64,000 bases of DNA from positions 744,001 to 808,000 of the forward strand of contig JAJTUP010000029.1 of NCBI GenBank assembly GCA_021399435.1, in the 5' to 3' direction. A program made the position numbers and the translations under genes. Source of the stretch: Diaporthe sp. PMI_573. Taxonomy: Eukaryota > Ascomycota > Sordariomycetes > Diaporthales > Diaporthaceae. The notes under the pieces are model-generated. The model was given only the letters and a program-made list of their open reading frames with translations, was not told where the DNA came from and did not search any database. Each line of letters begins with the position of its first letter. Position 1 is the stretch's first letter. Positions 23,700 to 34,904 of the stretch are shown piece after piece.

Positions 23700-23939
23700 T
23701 GTGATGTAAGGCGAAGGAACGGAAGCCCGCAAGGGTAGGAGGGAGAAGATCCAGAGAGTTGAAAGTGAACCTTTCAGTTTGAGGCGTCTGTCCAGTAAAG
23801 GTTGGTGGCTAGCGGGTTTGTTTGGTTTGCCTTCCTTTGGGCTGGGTCGGGGCTCGCGGGGCTTGTTTTCCAAGTCGTCGGTCAACTTTGGTTCCCCGGG
23901 TGCAGGCCATTCAAAGCACGCAGAGATGCTTTCAACCAT

Positions 23940-24587
23940 CCAAAAAGGACAACTTAAAGGCGAACAGAAGGCTTTGACATGCGCCCAGAAAGTTTCTGAC
24001 GTTTTTCGAGACAGATGCTGTCAGACTCAAATGAGCCTCGTCAGTGACGAACGGTCGAAGCAGGCTGTCTGGCAGCACACGAAGCACAAAAACAAATCCT
24101 GCCGTGATGGAATTTCAGTATCAAGGCTTTCCCTTACCAACGTTTCCACCTACTACCCTAACTTTCGGTCTGAATGGCACCGAACCAAGACTGTCCGTTT
24201 CGACACTACGTCTCAGTCGAGTTTGACTTAAGCTCTTCCCTCGGTGCACATGTGCATAGTACAGGCTGCTTCTCACGGCCCAGTGTTCCAACTTCTCCAA
24301 CAATGAGGAGTTGAGAGCTGGCAATTCGATACATGGTTTGCGTCCACAATAGAACTCTTGACGTGGTCTTCAACATTACCGCAAGGCTTTTCCAAGCTCT
24401 TGCAATGGTTGTGTCCCATGTTAGGCTGATAATATTTAGCATGTCTTTCGTCCAGCGGCCCCTGACTTTGGCTGACGCTTCCAAGTTTGCTGTGATATGG
24501 CTTTCTAAAGCCAAAAACATTCATTCTTGACGTTTCTCAAGTCACTGAAATTATGAGAGGAGCAGATGTATACTTGGCTGTTGTCCT
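23940..24587. other. Intergenic region, no gene seen
   Basis: Promoter side of the F-box gene and 3' side of the ankyrin pseudogene. No supported coding sequence. Confidence 0.4.
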
Positions 24588-26816
24588 TCATCTGCGCATG
24601 TCCCCGAATCTCAATACAAGACCAACATCATCGCTCAACGTATGCTTCTCCCCGGCCTCTACATCCCACACGTCCCGGAAAACAACACCCTTAGCAACTC
24701 TGTCCCAAAGCCTGGCAAGTGGCGTCCCATGTTGGGTCGGCAGGCTGTGGATCGACACCTCGTCCGGCCTATCCGAGTACGGCAGGCTCATGCCTATGAA
24801 GTCGAGGTGCTTGAGAGGGAAGCCCTTGGAGTCCTTCGTGATCTGATACATGTGGCCCCGGAATCGCAGATCAGCTGGCGTCATGCCATGTGCATTTCGG
24901 ATCCCCGGATCAGCGCCCAGGCCCACGAGCCGCTCCCAACCGCCGCCGCCGATCAGCGAGGCGTAGTGCAGCGGCGTGTCCCCGTCACCGTCGGTGATAT
25001 AAACATGCAGCCCAGTGTCACGGCACCGATTGAGGAAGTAATAGAGGACGCCGGCACGGACGAGCGTCGGGTAGCTGCTCACGAGATGTAAGGCGGTCTG
25101 CGACATGTCGGGCGCGTGTACAAGTCGCGCAGCTCACCCGGGCCTCCCTTGGTGCAAAGTAACCCGAGAAGCGGTACGAACTCATCCAGTGTGTACATGT
25201 CCCAACGCTGCAACAGGATGCCGAGGCCCGTCGAGCCTCTCAGAGGCACTGCGATGCCGCCACTGGGCTCGATGGTGACTTCGGGCGACTCGACGCGCCC
25301 GCCAGCGACGGCATTACCTCCTCCCCGAGAGGTATGGATCTGTCCGCACCTTTTCGGAGGAGCCATTCGGCGGCGGCGAGCCTAGCTTCCATCACGGCGA
25401 GGTGTAGGGGGCTTACGGTCTGGCCGAAGGGGCGTGTCGCGCGCCAGGACGTCTCTGCCGCGCCGCGACAGCTCCGAGAGCATGTATGTCTCTGTCTCTG
25501 CAGCTTTTGGTTTCCAGAATATGAGGTGGGAGGCCAAGATCCCCCTGCGTGTCGTGGTGGCGCGCACGTCGGCGCCGTGCTCCACGAGGTGGTCAAACAT
25601 GGCCCCTCTGGCCGTGGAGGACCGCCGCGTGCAGTGGCGTCATGCCGCGGTGCCGGAGCTCAACATCCAATCCGCGGTGGAGCAGGTACTCGACTATGTC
25701 TAGGTGGCCGTTTGTGACGGCCGCGTGGAATAACTCCGGGTCTGAGGCCCTCTGGTGTGTCCCTGAGAAGGTCCACCACGGGGAAAAGGTTGTCCCGTCG
25801 TGCTCGGTGCCCTATCCGCAGGCGATGCTCTTGGCCGTCTGGATCGGTGGCGATGAGGCCGAGTGGCGTCTCGGCAAACACGGTCATCTTTTCCTGCTCT
25901 CCTCCGTGTCTGTTGAGGAATATCCTGAGGATCTCGAGGTCATAGCACGGCGAGTCCAACACGGGCACGGTGGCATGCTCCGGGTCGAAGCCTTCAGGAT
26001 GCAATGCGACGTACGTCTGGACATCTGAGAACACGGGGGAAGACGGACTCGTGATGAAGCAGGGACTTGACGACCGCAGGTCTATGATTTTCAACTGCCC
26101 ACCTCAGCGGGGTCATGTTGGACCCTTCCCACCTAGAGTCCCAGTGCTTCCCATCCGTTTTTCCACAAAGGAAATGGTTCCTTGACGGCATGAAAGGCTC
26201 GATTTGGTCGGTCACGTCTTCGCCTAGGATGACGAGCTTATTGATTATAACAGCAGCTTCTTCATCCGGGACGTGGTGGAAGGCGACTCCGATGTGTCCA
26301 GCGGCAAGTGCCGCGATGAGGAGCGGATGTATTATCTCGTTGGCCGTCATATCGTATCGTAGAGGAGTTGAAGCCAAATGAAATCGCAGAAGCATAGAAG
26401 CGACCATGGGATTAGCGTAACATGTGGCCCATTCGAGCCCGCCGGACTTCATAAAACGTCCGGCCAGAGACTCATCACTCGCGTTCTCTTGCTGATCTTC
26501 TGATTGACTGAGTCGACCCTGAATTCCGGACTCAACCTCACGGAAAGCTCTCTCGAGCTCCTCGGGGCTTTTTGTGTGAGATTCACTCAAAAAATGGAAC
26601 GCCTGTTTCCTCAGCTCAGCTTTTTATTTAGGATGGTATTCGTGCTGCAGTTCGTCAAGAGCCCACTGAGAATAAGCCCCGGTTCCAGCCTCCTGGACCA
26701 GCCATGCCAACTGCGATGTCGCCTCAGGCACCTCCTCTCCATAGGATCGGAACAGCCGTCGGACCACTGCTCGTGCTCTACGACTGCCGGATACCGCCGC
26801 AGGCCTAGCTGTTAGT
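24588..26816 (-). pseudogene. Ankyrin-repeat protein, 5'-truncated and frameshifted
   Basis: Read on the minus strand, successive frames give one continuous ankyrin-type protein, from VVRRLFRSYGEEVPEA through TPLHAAVLHGQ, SPLHLAVMEARLAAAEWLL and TPLHYASLIGG to LVLRFGDMRR. The chain is interrupted by an in-frame TAA (26625-26623, HPK stop KAELRK) and by shifts at a C5 run (26035-26039), near 25748-25750, at 25603-25606, at 25429-25432, near 25313-25326, and near 25090-25130. Four of these fit one surplus G or C in a homopolymer. At the 5' end the reading runs straight into AT-rich DNA at about 26816 with no start codon, so the N-terminus is lost. The lesions could partly be base-calling errors, but adjacent long genes are intact. 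I cannot tell what the parent gene did. Confidence 0.8.
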
Positions 26817-27435
26817 TTAGAGAGACTCGTATTAGAGACTCGTATTAGGTAATAATTAAAAGTTTATTTTAATAACTTGCTGCCTTTAGTACAAATAGAT
26901 ATTATGGTAGTAGGCTTTCTCTAGGTTTTCACATAGCTGATATTTATATCGCCAGTATAGATATATCCAGCTATGTGACGATACACTAGTGCCTCTGATC
27001 CCGTTCTGAACATATGAATCGTTTCAGTTTTAAATTCTCGACACTCCTCCTCCAAACGATTGCAATATGCTCGGGAGTGGGAAAGACGAGCACGGCAGGT
27101 CGGTACTCCAAAGAATACACTTCTGGTACGTGCGGACAGATCGTTCGGATGTGATTGCAGAAATCGTCAGGAAGCCGCTCTCCACGATAACTTGTGGTCA
27201 GTATTTGCGATCGTTTGGCCACTGCTTTCCCGGATGCAGACAGACAGACGGACAAAGCATCACAGTGGATGCGACACCGCACGATCCACTTATACATCCT
27301 TAGATCAGGTAGACTGAGCTTTTTGGAACCCGTTGCCTGGTCCCAAGACACCGACGGCAGGGCTGAAGAACATTTAATGTAATCTCGCAAGAAGTGGGTA
27401 GTTGCCATTTTGAATCCATGTACGTGGTCTTTCAA
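26817..27435. other. AT-rich relic abutting the ankyrin pseudogene, plus unassigned ORF
   Basis: 26817-26990 is strongly AT-rich, with a short duplication of AGACTCGTATTAG. It sits exactly where the ankyrin gene lost its 5' end, as a degenerated insertion would. A minus-strand open frame (26986-27435, first ATG inside it at MATTHFLRDY) has no recognisable family and no support beyond length. Confidence 0.45.
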
Positions 27436-27934
27436 TCAAGGATTAGGCAGTCCCTTCACACAGTGTGCACGCCTGGAGACACACCGTTAGATAACATATA
27501 ATGCCGATAACAGTATGTCGAGAGTACAACCAACTCTGGCCCTTGGCCCAGTAATAACGCAACAATCCATAGTCACGAGTAGCATCGCAGGTTCTAACAG
27601 TCAAGCCTCCATCTTTTGCCACATACACACCACACTGAATGGCACTGGCACCTAGACAATCACAAGAATGTCGTGTGAGGAGGAAGTCGCCCCAGTGTTC
27701 CTCAATTGACAAAACATCAAACCTTACTGAATATACTGAGGGCTAAATACTGCGGTCCTGGTCTACATATGGCATGGAACACTAGGTAGCGCTGTTATAT
27801 TGTACGTGCTTTGCCCCGTCGAATAGCGAGTCCAGTGGGTCCTGCGCCATAGCGTACCAAGTGAGAACAAGCAGAAGCATGAGAAGGCTTTGCAAGGGCA
27901 GAATTTCCTGATGGGTAATCCTATGAATTGCCAT
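27436..27934 (-). CDS. Candidate small secreted cysteine-containing protein
   Basis: Hand-built three-exon model: 27934-27806, 27742-27528 and 27472-27436, 126 aa. Intron 1 is GTACAA...TTTAG (63 nt, phase 0). Intron 2 ends TCTAACGGTGTGTCTCCAG, a good branch and acceptor, but its donor (GTACTC at 27527 or GTTGTA at 27530) is weak; both options are in frame and differ by one residue. The protein starts with a basic n-region and a strong hydrophobic core (LPLQSLLMLLLVLTWYAMA), a likely signal peptide ending near residue 30. The mature part of about 96 residues has CDC, QCGVYVAKDGG, RTCDATRDYG and a C-terminal AHC. I do not recognise the family. It lies between two broken genes, so it could itself be decaying. 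Confidence 0.4.
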
Positions 27935-28471
27935 CTCTGAGCTGTTGAAACATGCTGTCCCACAAGAAAAAAGCAAGGGGGCAGGGGGATTATACCTTCT
28001 CGAATGGATTCATCGTCTGCGGCCATAGGGAATTGGGACCTTAGGAACTCACCTCGGTCCTTTGTGGGCCTAATAACTAGTATCAAGAGGAAAAGATTAT
28101 TCTGCCGGATTGGAAACTTCAAAGGCTAGTATCATTTTCTGATTTTGACGCACTCGGCATCGGTAATGGGGCACCAGAATTGGCGCTTTGTCTGGGAACA
28201 GTTGCGACGGAAACGGCTACGCACAAAGGTGATCATCTGGAAATAGAACAATCGAGTTGCACTCCGTCTCAAAGGATCTGTTCTGATGATAATTCCTGAT
28301 AGCCAAGCAGATATTACCCACTTTTCTCTGCTCTTATTGGCACGCAAGTGGTATAATTCAACAAAATCGATCGAAGCAAGAAGACTCGGACCGCACCTTT
28401 ACGCATGCCAATCTTGACTGGGCCGCTGCAGCGCTCAATGTTCCACAAGGTACGGTTGTGAATGTATCAAG
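27935..28471. other. Intergenic region, no gene seen
   Basis: Divergent upstream regions of the candidate secreted protein and the following plus-strand gene. Only short open frames without features. Confidence 0.4.
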
Positions 28472-31400
28472 ATGTCGTCCGAACAAGAATCAGAAGAAAT
28501 ACCGAGGGTGGAGTATTCCGCTGAAGTGGAAGAGAGATGGTCTTATTTCGACAAGGTTTACCGGGAACATCGATATGTTATTGAGAATCGATGGATCGGA
28601 ATGCCACAATCGCTGCGAAGAGATGCAATGAACATGGTTTGGATAGCATCCGGGGAAATAGAAGCCGGGGATTCAGGTTCTCCGATGGCAGCCGAGCATC
28701 GTCCCGATTTAACGTAAGTACATCGACACATGTACCCTGAGGGGACAAATGTTTACCTAGGTAATTCTTTTCGCACCGTCTGAATATTACTTCAGATGCC
28801 GCATGGCTGGATTCTAAATCTGGGGATACAGTTACCACGTTTACTGAAATTATTCCTTTTTTTTTCATCTCAATTTTGGGCACCGTTTGCTTCTTGAAGC
28901 TGCTAACTTCAGTGCTTCAGACAACTGGTGCCATGGAGGGATCAGCTGGACAAGGATAGGACTTTGATTCCGCCACGTTCTGTGGATGAAGACTTTATAC
29001 GATGGCCAACCTTCAATCTGGACGACTTGACGGTGCAAGCAGAGACATTCTTACATTTGAGTAAGCAGCTTCTGGACAATACATCGACCTCTCTGAGAAG
29101 AAACGTCTCCCGTCTGTCATCTGTAAATCACAGTATTTGTCAGAGTTCAGACAGGATATGGCTACACTGTGGACATTCCCTCATTCTGTTTGTATGAAAC
29201 TACTGTGTTGGTGCATTTGTAGCTGACTTTAAATCCTACAGTGTTGTCCAGGCTGGCTCATCCTAAAGTGTTTGCCCATCTCGACCACTTCGGCGGAAAC
29301 GCGGAAATCGCCTCAGCGCAAGGTCTCTTTGTGAAGAGGCGAGACGAAGAGACCACTCCACGTATGGCTGTAATACATACAATGGACGCTGAAGAACCTG
29401 ATGATCTGTATGGCAGTGTTTATGATCCGACAGATCAAGAGGACTTCAAAACGATGCTGAACTCAGGACTTTGGCTAGAAAGGCATGCCAAAGAACTGAT
29501 GGTGAACCAACGCAGAATATATTGTTTCCTGGGAGGAATGGTGACCACTATTATGGATGAGGACAACGAGGTCCGGCTTAAAGTTGATAACGAAAACGAA
29601 GTCACGCCTTGGGTGGTTGCGCCGCCTCAGTTGCCAGACCCTGAAGAAGAGAACGACGAAAAATACCAACATGGTATTGAAGATTTTCTAGAATGGCGCA
29701 ATCATTATTTGGAGTTTTGCAACGCAATCCTGCCTTACACAAGCATGGTTGACCCCATGGACGGGCTTATGGTAACGATCTGCGACTTGCGAATAGACGA
29801 TATGGCAGACTTGCTCCAGACTCTAAAAGGACGACCTGGTGAATTTCTTGAGTGCCTCGTCGACATTCACGAACATTCATATTACATGCTTAAGGATGTT
29901 GATGATCAAACACACCCATGGGTCAGTAATTTCGTCTAACTTTGAAGATTGCTTACGCCGGACAAGAGGCGAAAAGTGATAATCCACCTCCCACTAATTA
30001 TCATCGAGCAGGCCGATCTTAAAGCAAATAATAACGATGCCCTTTTGTGGGCCACACTTCTCAAGAACGCTCTCTACACGGCGACAGAACGTCTTGACGC
30101 TTGGCAGTCCATTCTACGTACTCATGAGGTGTTGCAAGACCTAGAAGATGACACAGTCATAAAGGACGACCACTTAGTCCTCTTTTACAAGCGAATTCGT
30201 GACCGACTGCGCCTTTTCGATCTGAGGGAAACACTTGCCTGTTCCAAACATATGAGGGAATATTTCAGAACCGAAAAGACAATTGCTGATGCGGAGCCGA
30301 GACTGGTGCCAAAAGGTTCAGCGAAAGATATCAACCACCCTGGACGCGCAAGGCTGTTGTCCCTGCTTCGCACTATGACGGAACCGGTGGCAGATCAATA
30401 TATTCCTCACGAGAGGCACACATGGGTAGACGAAATCTACAGCAGCCTCGGCGACAGTCGAGAACATTGGATCACGAACTATGGGCTGAAGAAGACGGAA
30501 GACTGTATTGATGCTTCAATTCTTTATTCGTTGTTAAAAAGGACCTGGGACTACATGGGTTATGACCTATCACTCGATCCCGCTGACGAAAGGTATAGCG
30601 GTTGGAAAAGTTACAGCCGATTCTCCGATAATCTTCGTGCAATCGAAATTGAAGATTTTGTCAAAATCGTGAGGAAACATCTGGATGCCAACAAAAATCA
30701 GTCTCAGGTTCCCAGTTTCCAAGATTGCTTCAATTATGTGGGTCATCACGGTTCCTGTTATTCCTTTCAAATGAACTCAAGGGTGATATCTGGTTGTGTA
30801 TACAAGACGAGACGGATTTTAAGCTCTACCACGGGCACATCCGACACAATTCTTCTATCTTCCAGCAGATTTCGAGTGCTCTTTTACTAATGAATCTTTA
30901 GCCCCCGTCCTCTCAGAGCCCTTCGAAAAGCCTGTCACGGAGCAAGCGTCGAGCGAACGCGGTAATAAGGCGAAAAGCAGAAAGTACTCTGAAGGCTCTT
31001 TGGGCAGACCTACAACCGATGCTACAAAGGAGAAACGCGCTATCAGATACCTCTCGTAAGCGCCATTCCTGTCTCTTTATTGATCACGGTGTTTACCGCT
31101 TCAGACTGTTCAAGAATGTGACACTTTAGGCTCCGTATCAGGTGACTAACACATACTAGTTATGTATTTGAACCATACCATTCCAACTGCCACGAGAGCT
31201 GACGGAGAGGACGGGACTCCCAAAGTGCCTCCTCCGCCACCTCCAGCAATAGAGACCCCTTCTACGCCCTCTAGAGCTCCTGGACCGGCCCCACCAGTTA
31301 CGCCCCTCAGGGGCTTGTCTTTAACTACACCAGGGAGCCGCCCACCTCCAACTCGGACTCCAGAGAAAAAGGCGGGCCACGACGGTAAGTAGCTATCTTT

Positions 31401-32192
31401 CAATTGCCTACCCAAGTATGCCTACTATGCCTACTACACCTCTTCAGGGACATTCCGCGAGCTACTGGCTGAAGATGCTGTATTGCACTCTGCCCTCCTG
31501 AAAAGCAGTCTTGTCGACGTTCTGATGACTGAACTGCCAATTCTTTAGGCGTTAAGAAGCCCTCGCCCATCCGCCGAGCAAGGCCAGACGAGAACAGACC
31601 GCGGCGACCACAAATTGACCGAAGAGCCGAAAGGCAACTCGTAGCAGCAGCTAGAGCTAGAGCGGCAGCTCCCGTAATTGCCGTTCAGGCCCCCCAAAAT
31701 CCCCCTCCTGCGGTTATAGAGCGTCCAAAAATCACGCTGCCCAGAGATTCCTATAATTTGGTCCAGGTGCTCTTGGCGCCTGGGCGTAACAGACCCCCGG
31801 GGGGTCTCCGGTGGCCTCAAATACGCACTTTATTGGGAGACATCGGGTTTGAGGAGTTAGACAGGGGCGGCGGCAGGTGGCAACCGGGCGAAAATCTCCG
31901 AAACGAGCAAGTAAGTCATATGCCAAAGCGCTCTTTCGAGTAGCGCCAAGTTTATGGGCTTATGGAGATGCCCTCCACCATCACAAAGCCCTCCCTAAAC
32001 ACCACAAGGAATGCTCGAGACTAACAGAAATTTATTCAGGGAATCGCGGAAAATATTTCACACCACAGGCCTCATGGAAACCCTGACAGTGCGCCGTTCT
32101 CTTATCGCCAAGCTAGGACGTGGTTGCGTGGAATGAACGGCTTTAGAAAATACGGGTGGGATTTCGACAAGTTCAAATTGGAGGGCACTTAG
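28472..32192 (+). pseudogene. Uncharacterised fungal multi-exon gene with C-terminal HicA-like region; frame breaks
   Basis: Good exons: 28472-28713, 28921-29060, 29242-29921, then coding sequence from about 29949, 30902-31064, 31160-31384, 31549-31910 and 32040-32192, with consensus splice sites. The translation follows a widespread uncharacterised fungal family: an HRPDL acidic N-terminus, a helical middle (HGIEDFLEWRNHYLEFCN, LLWATLLKNALY), a Pro-rich linker, and an end (PPGGLRWPQIRTLLGDIGF ... ISHHRPHGN ... LRGMNGFRKYGW) that looks like a HicA-type double-stranded-RNA-binding fold. Three joints fail. The step at 29922-29966 needs a 45-nt intron that drops conserved-looking residues. The frame slips by one at about 30765, unless a 44-nt intron (30738-30781) is used. 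A TAG (30899-30901) interrupts an otherwise open frame. I infer recent inactivation, with base-calling error as the alternative. Confidence 0.6.
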
Positions 32193-32220
32193 GCTACGCT
32201 ATTCTACAGGTATTAAGACT

Positions 32221-32785
32221 GTGATTGTTTCAGCAAAGAATAGATTCCAGTCTATAAATCTGTATCATGGAATTTATTGTTCAACAAACGCGGTGGTCCA
32301 GTACAGTGGTGTCTTTGATGCGCTCTCCGAGAATGTCGATACCAACGACGCCAGGTGGGACCTCCGGGCGTTGTATCTGCACCCGGACTTCAGCGGGCGG
32401 CACCGCAGGCGATAGCAGCGCTCCGACGCACGTCTACAGCCTTGGAATCGTCCTTCTCGAGATCCCTTTCTGGGATCCCATCGAGGTCTTCCGCCGCGAG
32501 GACCCCGAGCCCGTGTCGGCAGTCGCGGACAGGATCCTCGACTCGGCCCACACCGAGCTCGCGGCTGAGGCGGGCGACTTCTACAGTGACGCCGTACTGA
32601 GGTGTCTTGAGGGCCTGCGCGGACGTATGCACACGGTGCGGCTGAGAACATCCGATGGCGAGAGAACAGATGAGGAGGAGCAGGGAGAGTACGACGGGGT
32701 TTACATTGGCGAGGACACTGAGTACGGGTTAGAGCGTGATCTCATATGGAATATGTTGAGGGAAATTGAGAAGTGCATCGTTTAG
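32221..32785 (+). pseudogene. C-terminal fragment of a fungal kinase-like (STAND/HeLo-associated type) protein
   Basis: Two overlapping frames together read as the end of a protein-kinase-like domain. The first (32221-32415) gives NLYHGIYCSTNAVVQYSG ... RALYLHPDFSGRHRR, resembling the catalytic loop to activation segment region of degenerate fungal kinases. The second (from about 32415) gives THVYSLGIVLLEIPFWDPIE, the typical helix F region, followed by VLRCLEGL and an acidic tail ending EIEKCIV at 32785. Between them lie a TAG and a frame change at about 32413-32420. No ATP-binding N-lobe is present upstream; the previous gene ends only 28 bp before. It is therefore a 5'-truncated relic. Such pseudokinase tails occur in fungal prion-inhibition and incompatibility proteins; that link is inference. 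Confidence 0.6.
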
Positions 32786-33395
32786 GAGAATGAGTGTGGA
32801 ATTTGCTCGACAGGCCCAGGGGCTTGATCTGGCATGCTAATAAACAGTAAATAACTAGCAAGATGCATGTGGAGTCCCTCTGTAAACTTCGCGAAAGTCC
32901 TAATACTATGATGACTAGCAAGAATATTTCAGGTGCCTTTGGTCAGGTGCTATTTAAGGCGTGGATGTGCAAATACGACTAAAGCGTTCCTCCGCCAATG
33001 CAACTGGGAGTCGCCCTGGCATATGGCTACCGGTGGCGCTCACTAGTCGCGGCTTGTTCTTTGAAAGTACCGGGATATTGGACCCAAATTGGTAGTCTAA
33101 AGGTTTCCACACCCGTTGCGTCATAGACTTTGTCGCCCAAACCAGCCTCTTCACTTATGAACCGTGGCATCTCATCACAAGGCGAATGGTGATCAGTTTT
33201 GTGGGCAAGAAACCCTCCTTGCCTATGTCTAATCCTCGAGTTCGACTATTCAGGCCCCAAAGGACAAGTGTCTCCTGCTTCTTACTCAGGTCATATCGGT
33301 TGCCTGCAGCTTCCGTCTTGCGAACTATTCACCCATCACATCCTCCAGTCACATCGGGCTGCATAAACTAGACAGTCTTTCGCTATAAATCAACA
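32786..33395. other. Promoter region of the photolyase gene
   Basis: No coding sequence supported. A CTATAAAT element is at 33383-33390 but lies within 15 bases of the ATG, too close to serve as a normal TATA box for this start. Confidence 0.4.
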
Positions 33396-34904
33396 ATGTC
33401 GAAACGACACGAGCGCTCCATGTCCCATGAAGATGGGCTCAAGCACCCTTCAACCAAACGAGCCAAGGAGATTGACGCACATCCGCCCTTGGAGAGGCTC
33501 CTCGAGAAGGTAAACAAGCAGAAGAGCGACGAAAAAGCTCAAAATGTCTTGCACTGGTTTAGAAGCAAAGACATCCGGTCTGAAGACAACAGAGCGTTGT
33601 CGAGGGCATCAGAGAAGGCGAGGGAAGGTTCTGGACATCTCCTGACTTGTTTCTTGTGGTCACCCAAAGATCTCGAGTGGCACGGAACCAGCCCTGCGAG
33701 GACGGATTTTTTGTTGGAGTCGCTAAGAACACTGCAGGATCAGCTGCACGGTATGAACATCCCATTGGTTATTTTGGCGGCTGAGAAAAGGGGTGAAAAG
33801 GCGGAGAAGGTGCTTGAACTCATCAAAGAGCACAATGTCAGCCACGTGTTCGCCAACCTGGAGTACGAGGTCGATGAGCTTAGGAGAGACATACACCTAG
33901 TCGATCAACTGGCCGACAGGGAACTAGGAGCATCGTTTCATGTGGTACACGATCAGACGGTGATGGAGCCGAAGGCCTTGACGACTGGCACGGGTGGTCC
34001 CATGAAGGTCTTCACTCCTTACCACAAAGCCTGGCTTGCGGAAGTCTCCAACGAACCAGAGCTTCTCAGCCTGGCCGACACGCCGGCTGGGAATAACAAG
34101 ACGGCCAAGACAGATTTCAAAGAACTGTTCAGCTCTAAGATTCCTCAGTTACCAGAGTCAAAGCAATTTGCATCGACGAAAGATAGGGACCGCATCTGCA
34201 AGCTATGGCCAGCAGGTCACGAGGCCGGAATCAAGCGTCTCCAACACTTTCTCGACAAAAAGGTCAAAACATACAAGAAAAACAGATCTACACCGGCCAC
34301 AGACAACTCCAGCCGGCTTTCCCCTTATTTCGCATCGGGAGTCATCTCAGTCCGAGAGGCATTGAAAGCGGCAATGGACGCAAACGACGGGGATGGCTTC
34401 GACTCCGGAGACGTGGGGATTTCCAGCTGGGTCCGCGAGATCGTGTTCCGCGAGTTTTACAGGCACATGCTATGCATCACGCCCCACGACTCGATGAACC
34501 TCCCGCACAACCTCAAGTTCGACTTTTTCAAGTGGGAGGACGACGAGGAAGGTTGGAAGAAATGGTGCGAGGGCAAGACGGGCATGCCGTTCGTCGACGC
34601 GGGCATGAGGCAGCTGAGGGAGGAGGCCTACATGCACAACCGCCTGCGTATGAACACGAGCAGCTACCTGCGCACGAACCTGCTGATCGACTACCGGAGG
34701 GGCGAGCGGTTCTTCGCCGAGACGCTGGTGGACTGGGACCTGAGCAACAACACGCAGGGGTGGGAGCCCAGCTATACGGTCTTCCACCCCGTTGTGCAGG
34801 CGGAAAAGTGCGACCCTGACGGGGAGTACATCAGGAGGTGGGTGCCGGAGCTGAAGGATGCTGAGGGGAAGGCTGTGTTTGACCCGCACAGCCGGCTGAG
34901 CTAA
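33396..34904 (+). CDS. Class I CPD photolyase/cryptochrome family, premature stop near the C-terminus
   Basis: Single-exon ORF of 502 aa. It repairs UV-induced pyrimidine dimers with FADH and light, or is a cryptochrome relative. Seen: an N-terminal Rossmann-like photolyase domain starting NVLHWFRSKDIRSEDNRAL (about 50-200), then the FAD-binding helical domain with SRLSPYFASGVISVREAL, WVREIVFREFYRHML, GMRQLREEAYMHNRLRM and NNTQGWEPSYTVFHPVVQAE, and the family-typical DPDGEYIRRWVPEL. After AVFDPHSRLS a TAA (34902-34904) is followed in the same frame by KEFEKLDYPAPHVDF and 35 codons ending at a TAG (35010-35012), which is what photolyases of this group carry at the C-terminus. The stop thus removes a conserved tail; the FAD core is kept, so residual activity is possible. 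Confidence 0.9.
   Translation: MSKRHERSMSHEDGLKHPSTKRAKEIDAHPPLERLLEKVNKQKSDEKAQNVLHWFRSKDIRSEDNRALSRASEKAREGSGHLLTCFLWSPKDLEWHGTSPARTDFLLESLRTLQDQLHGMNIPLVILAAEKRGEKAEKVLELIKEHNVSHVFANLEYEVDELRRDIHLVDQLADRELGASFHVVHDQTVMEPKALTTGTGGPMKVFTPYHKAWLAEVSNEPELLSLADTPAGNNKTAKTDFKELFSSKIPQLPESKQFASTKDRDRICKLWPAGHEAGIKRLQHFLDKKVKTYKKNRSTPATDNSSRLSPYFASGVISVREALKAAMDANDGDGFDSGDVGISSWVREIVFREFYRHMLCITPHDSMNLPHNLKFDFFKWEDDEEGWKKWCEGKTGMPFVDAGMRQLREEAYMHNRLRMNTSSYLRTNLLIDYRRGERFFAETLVDWDLSNNTQGWEPSYTVFHPVVQAEKCDPDGEYIRRWVPELKDAEGKAVFDPHSRLS

Noticed and set aside
26986..27435. 149-codon minus-strand frame next to the candidate secreted protein
   Set aside because: It opens with a TTG, has no recognised family and no splice link to neighbouring exons.
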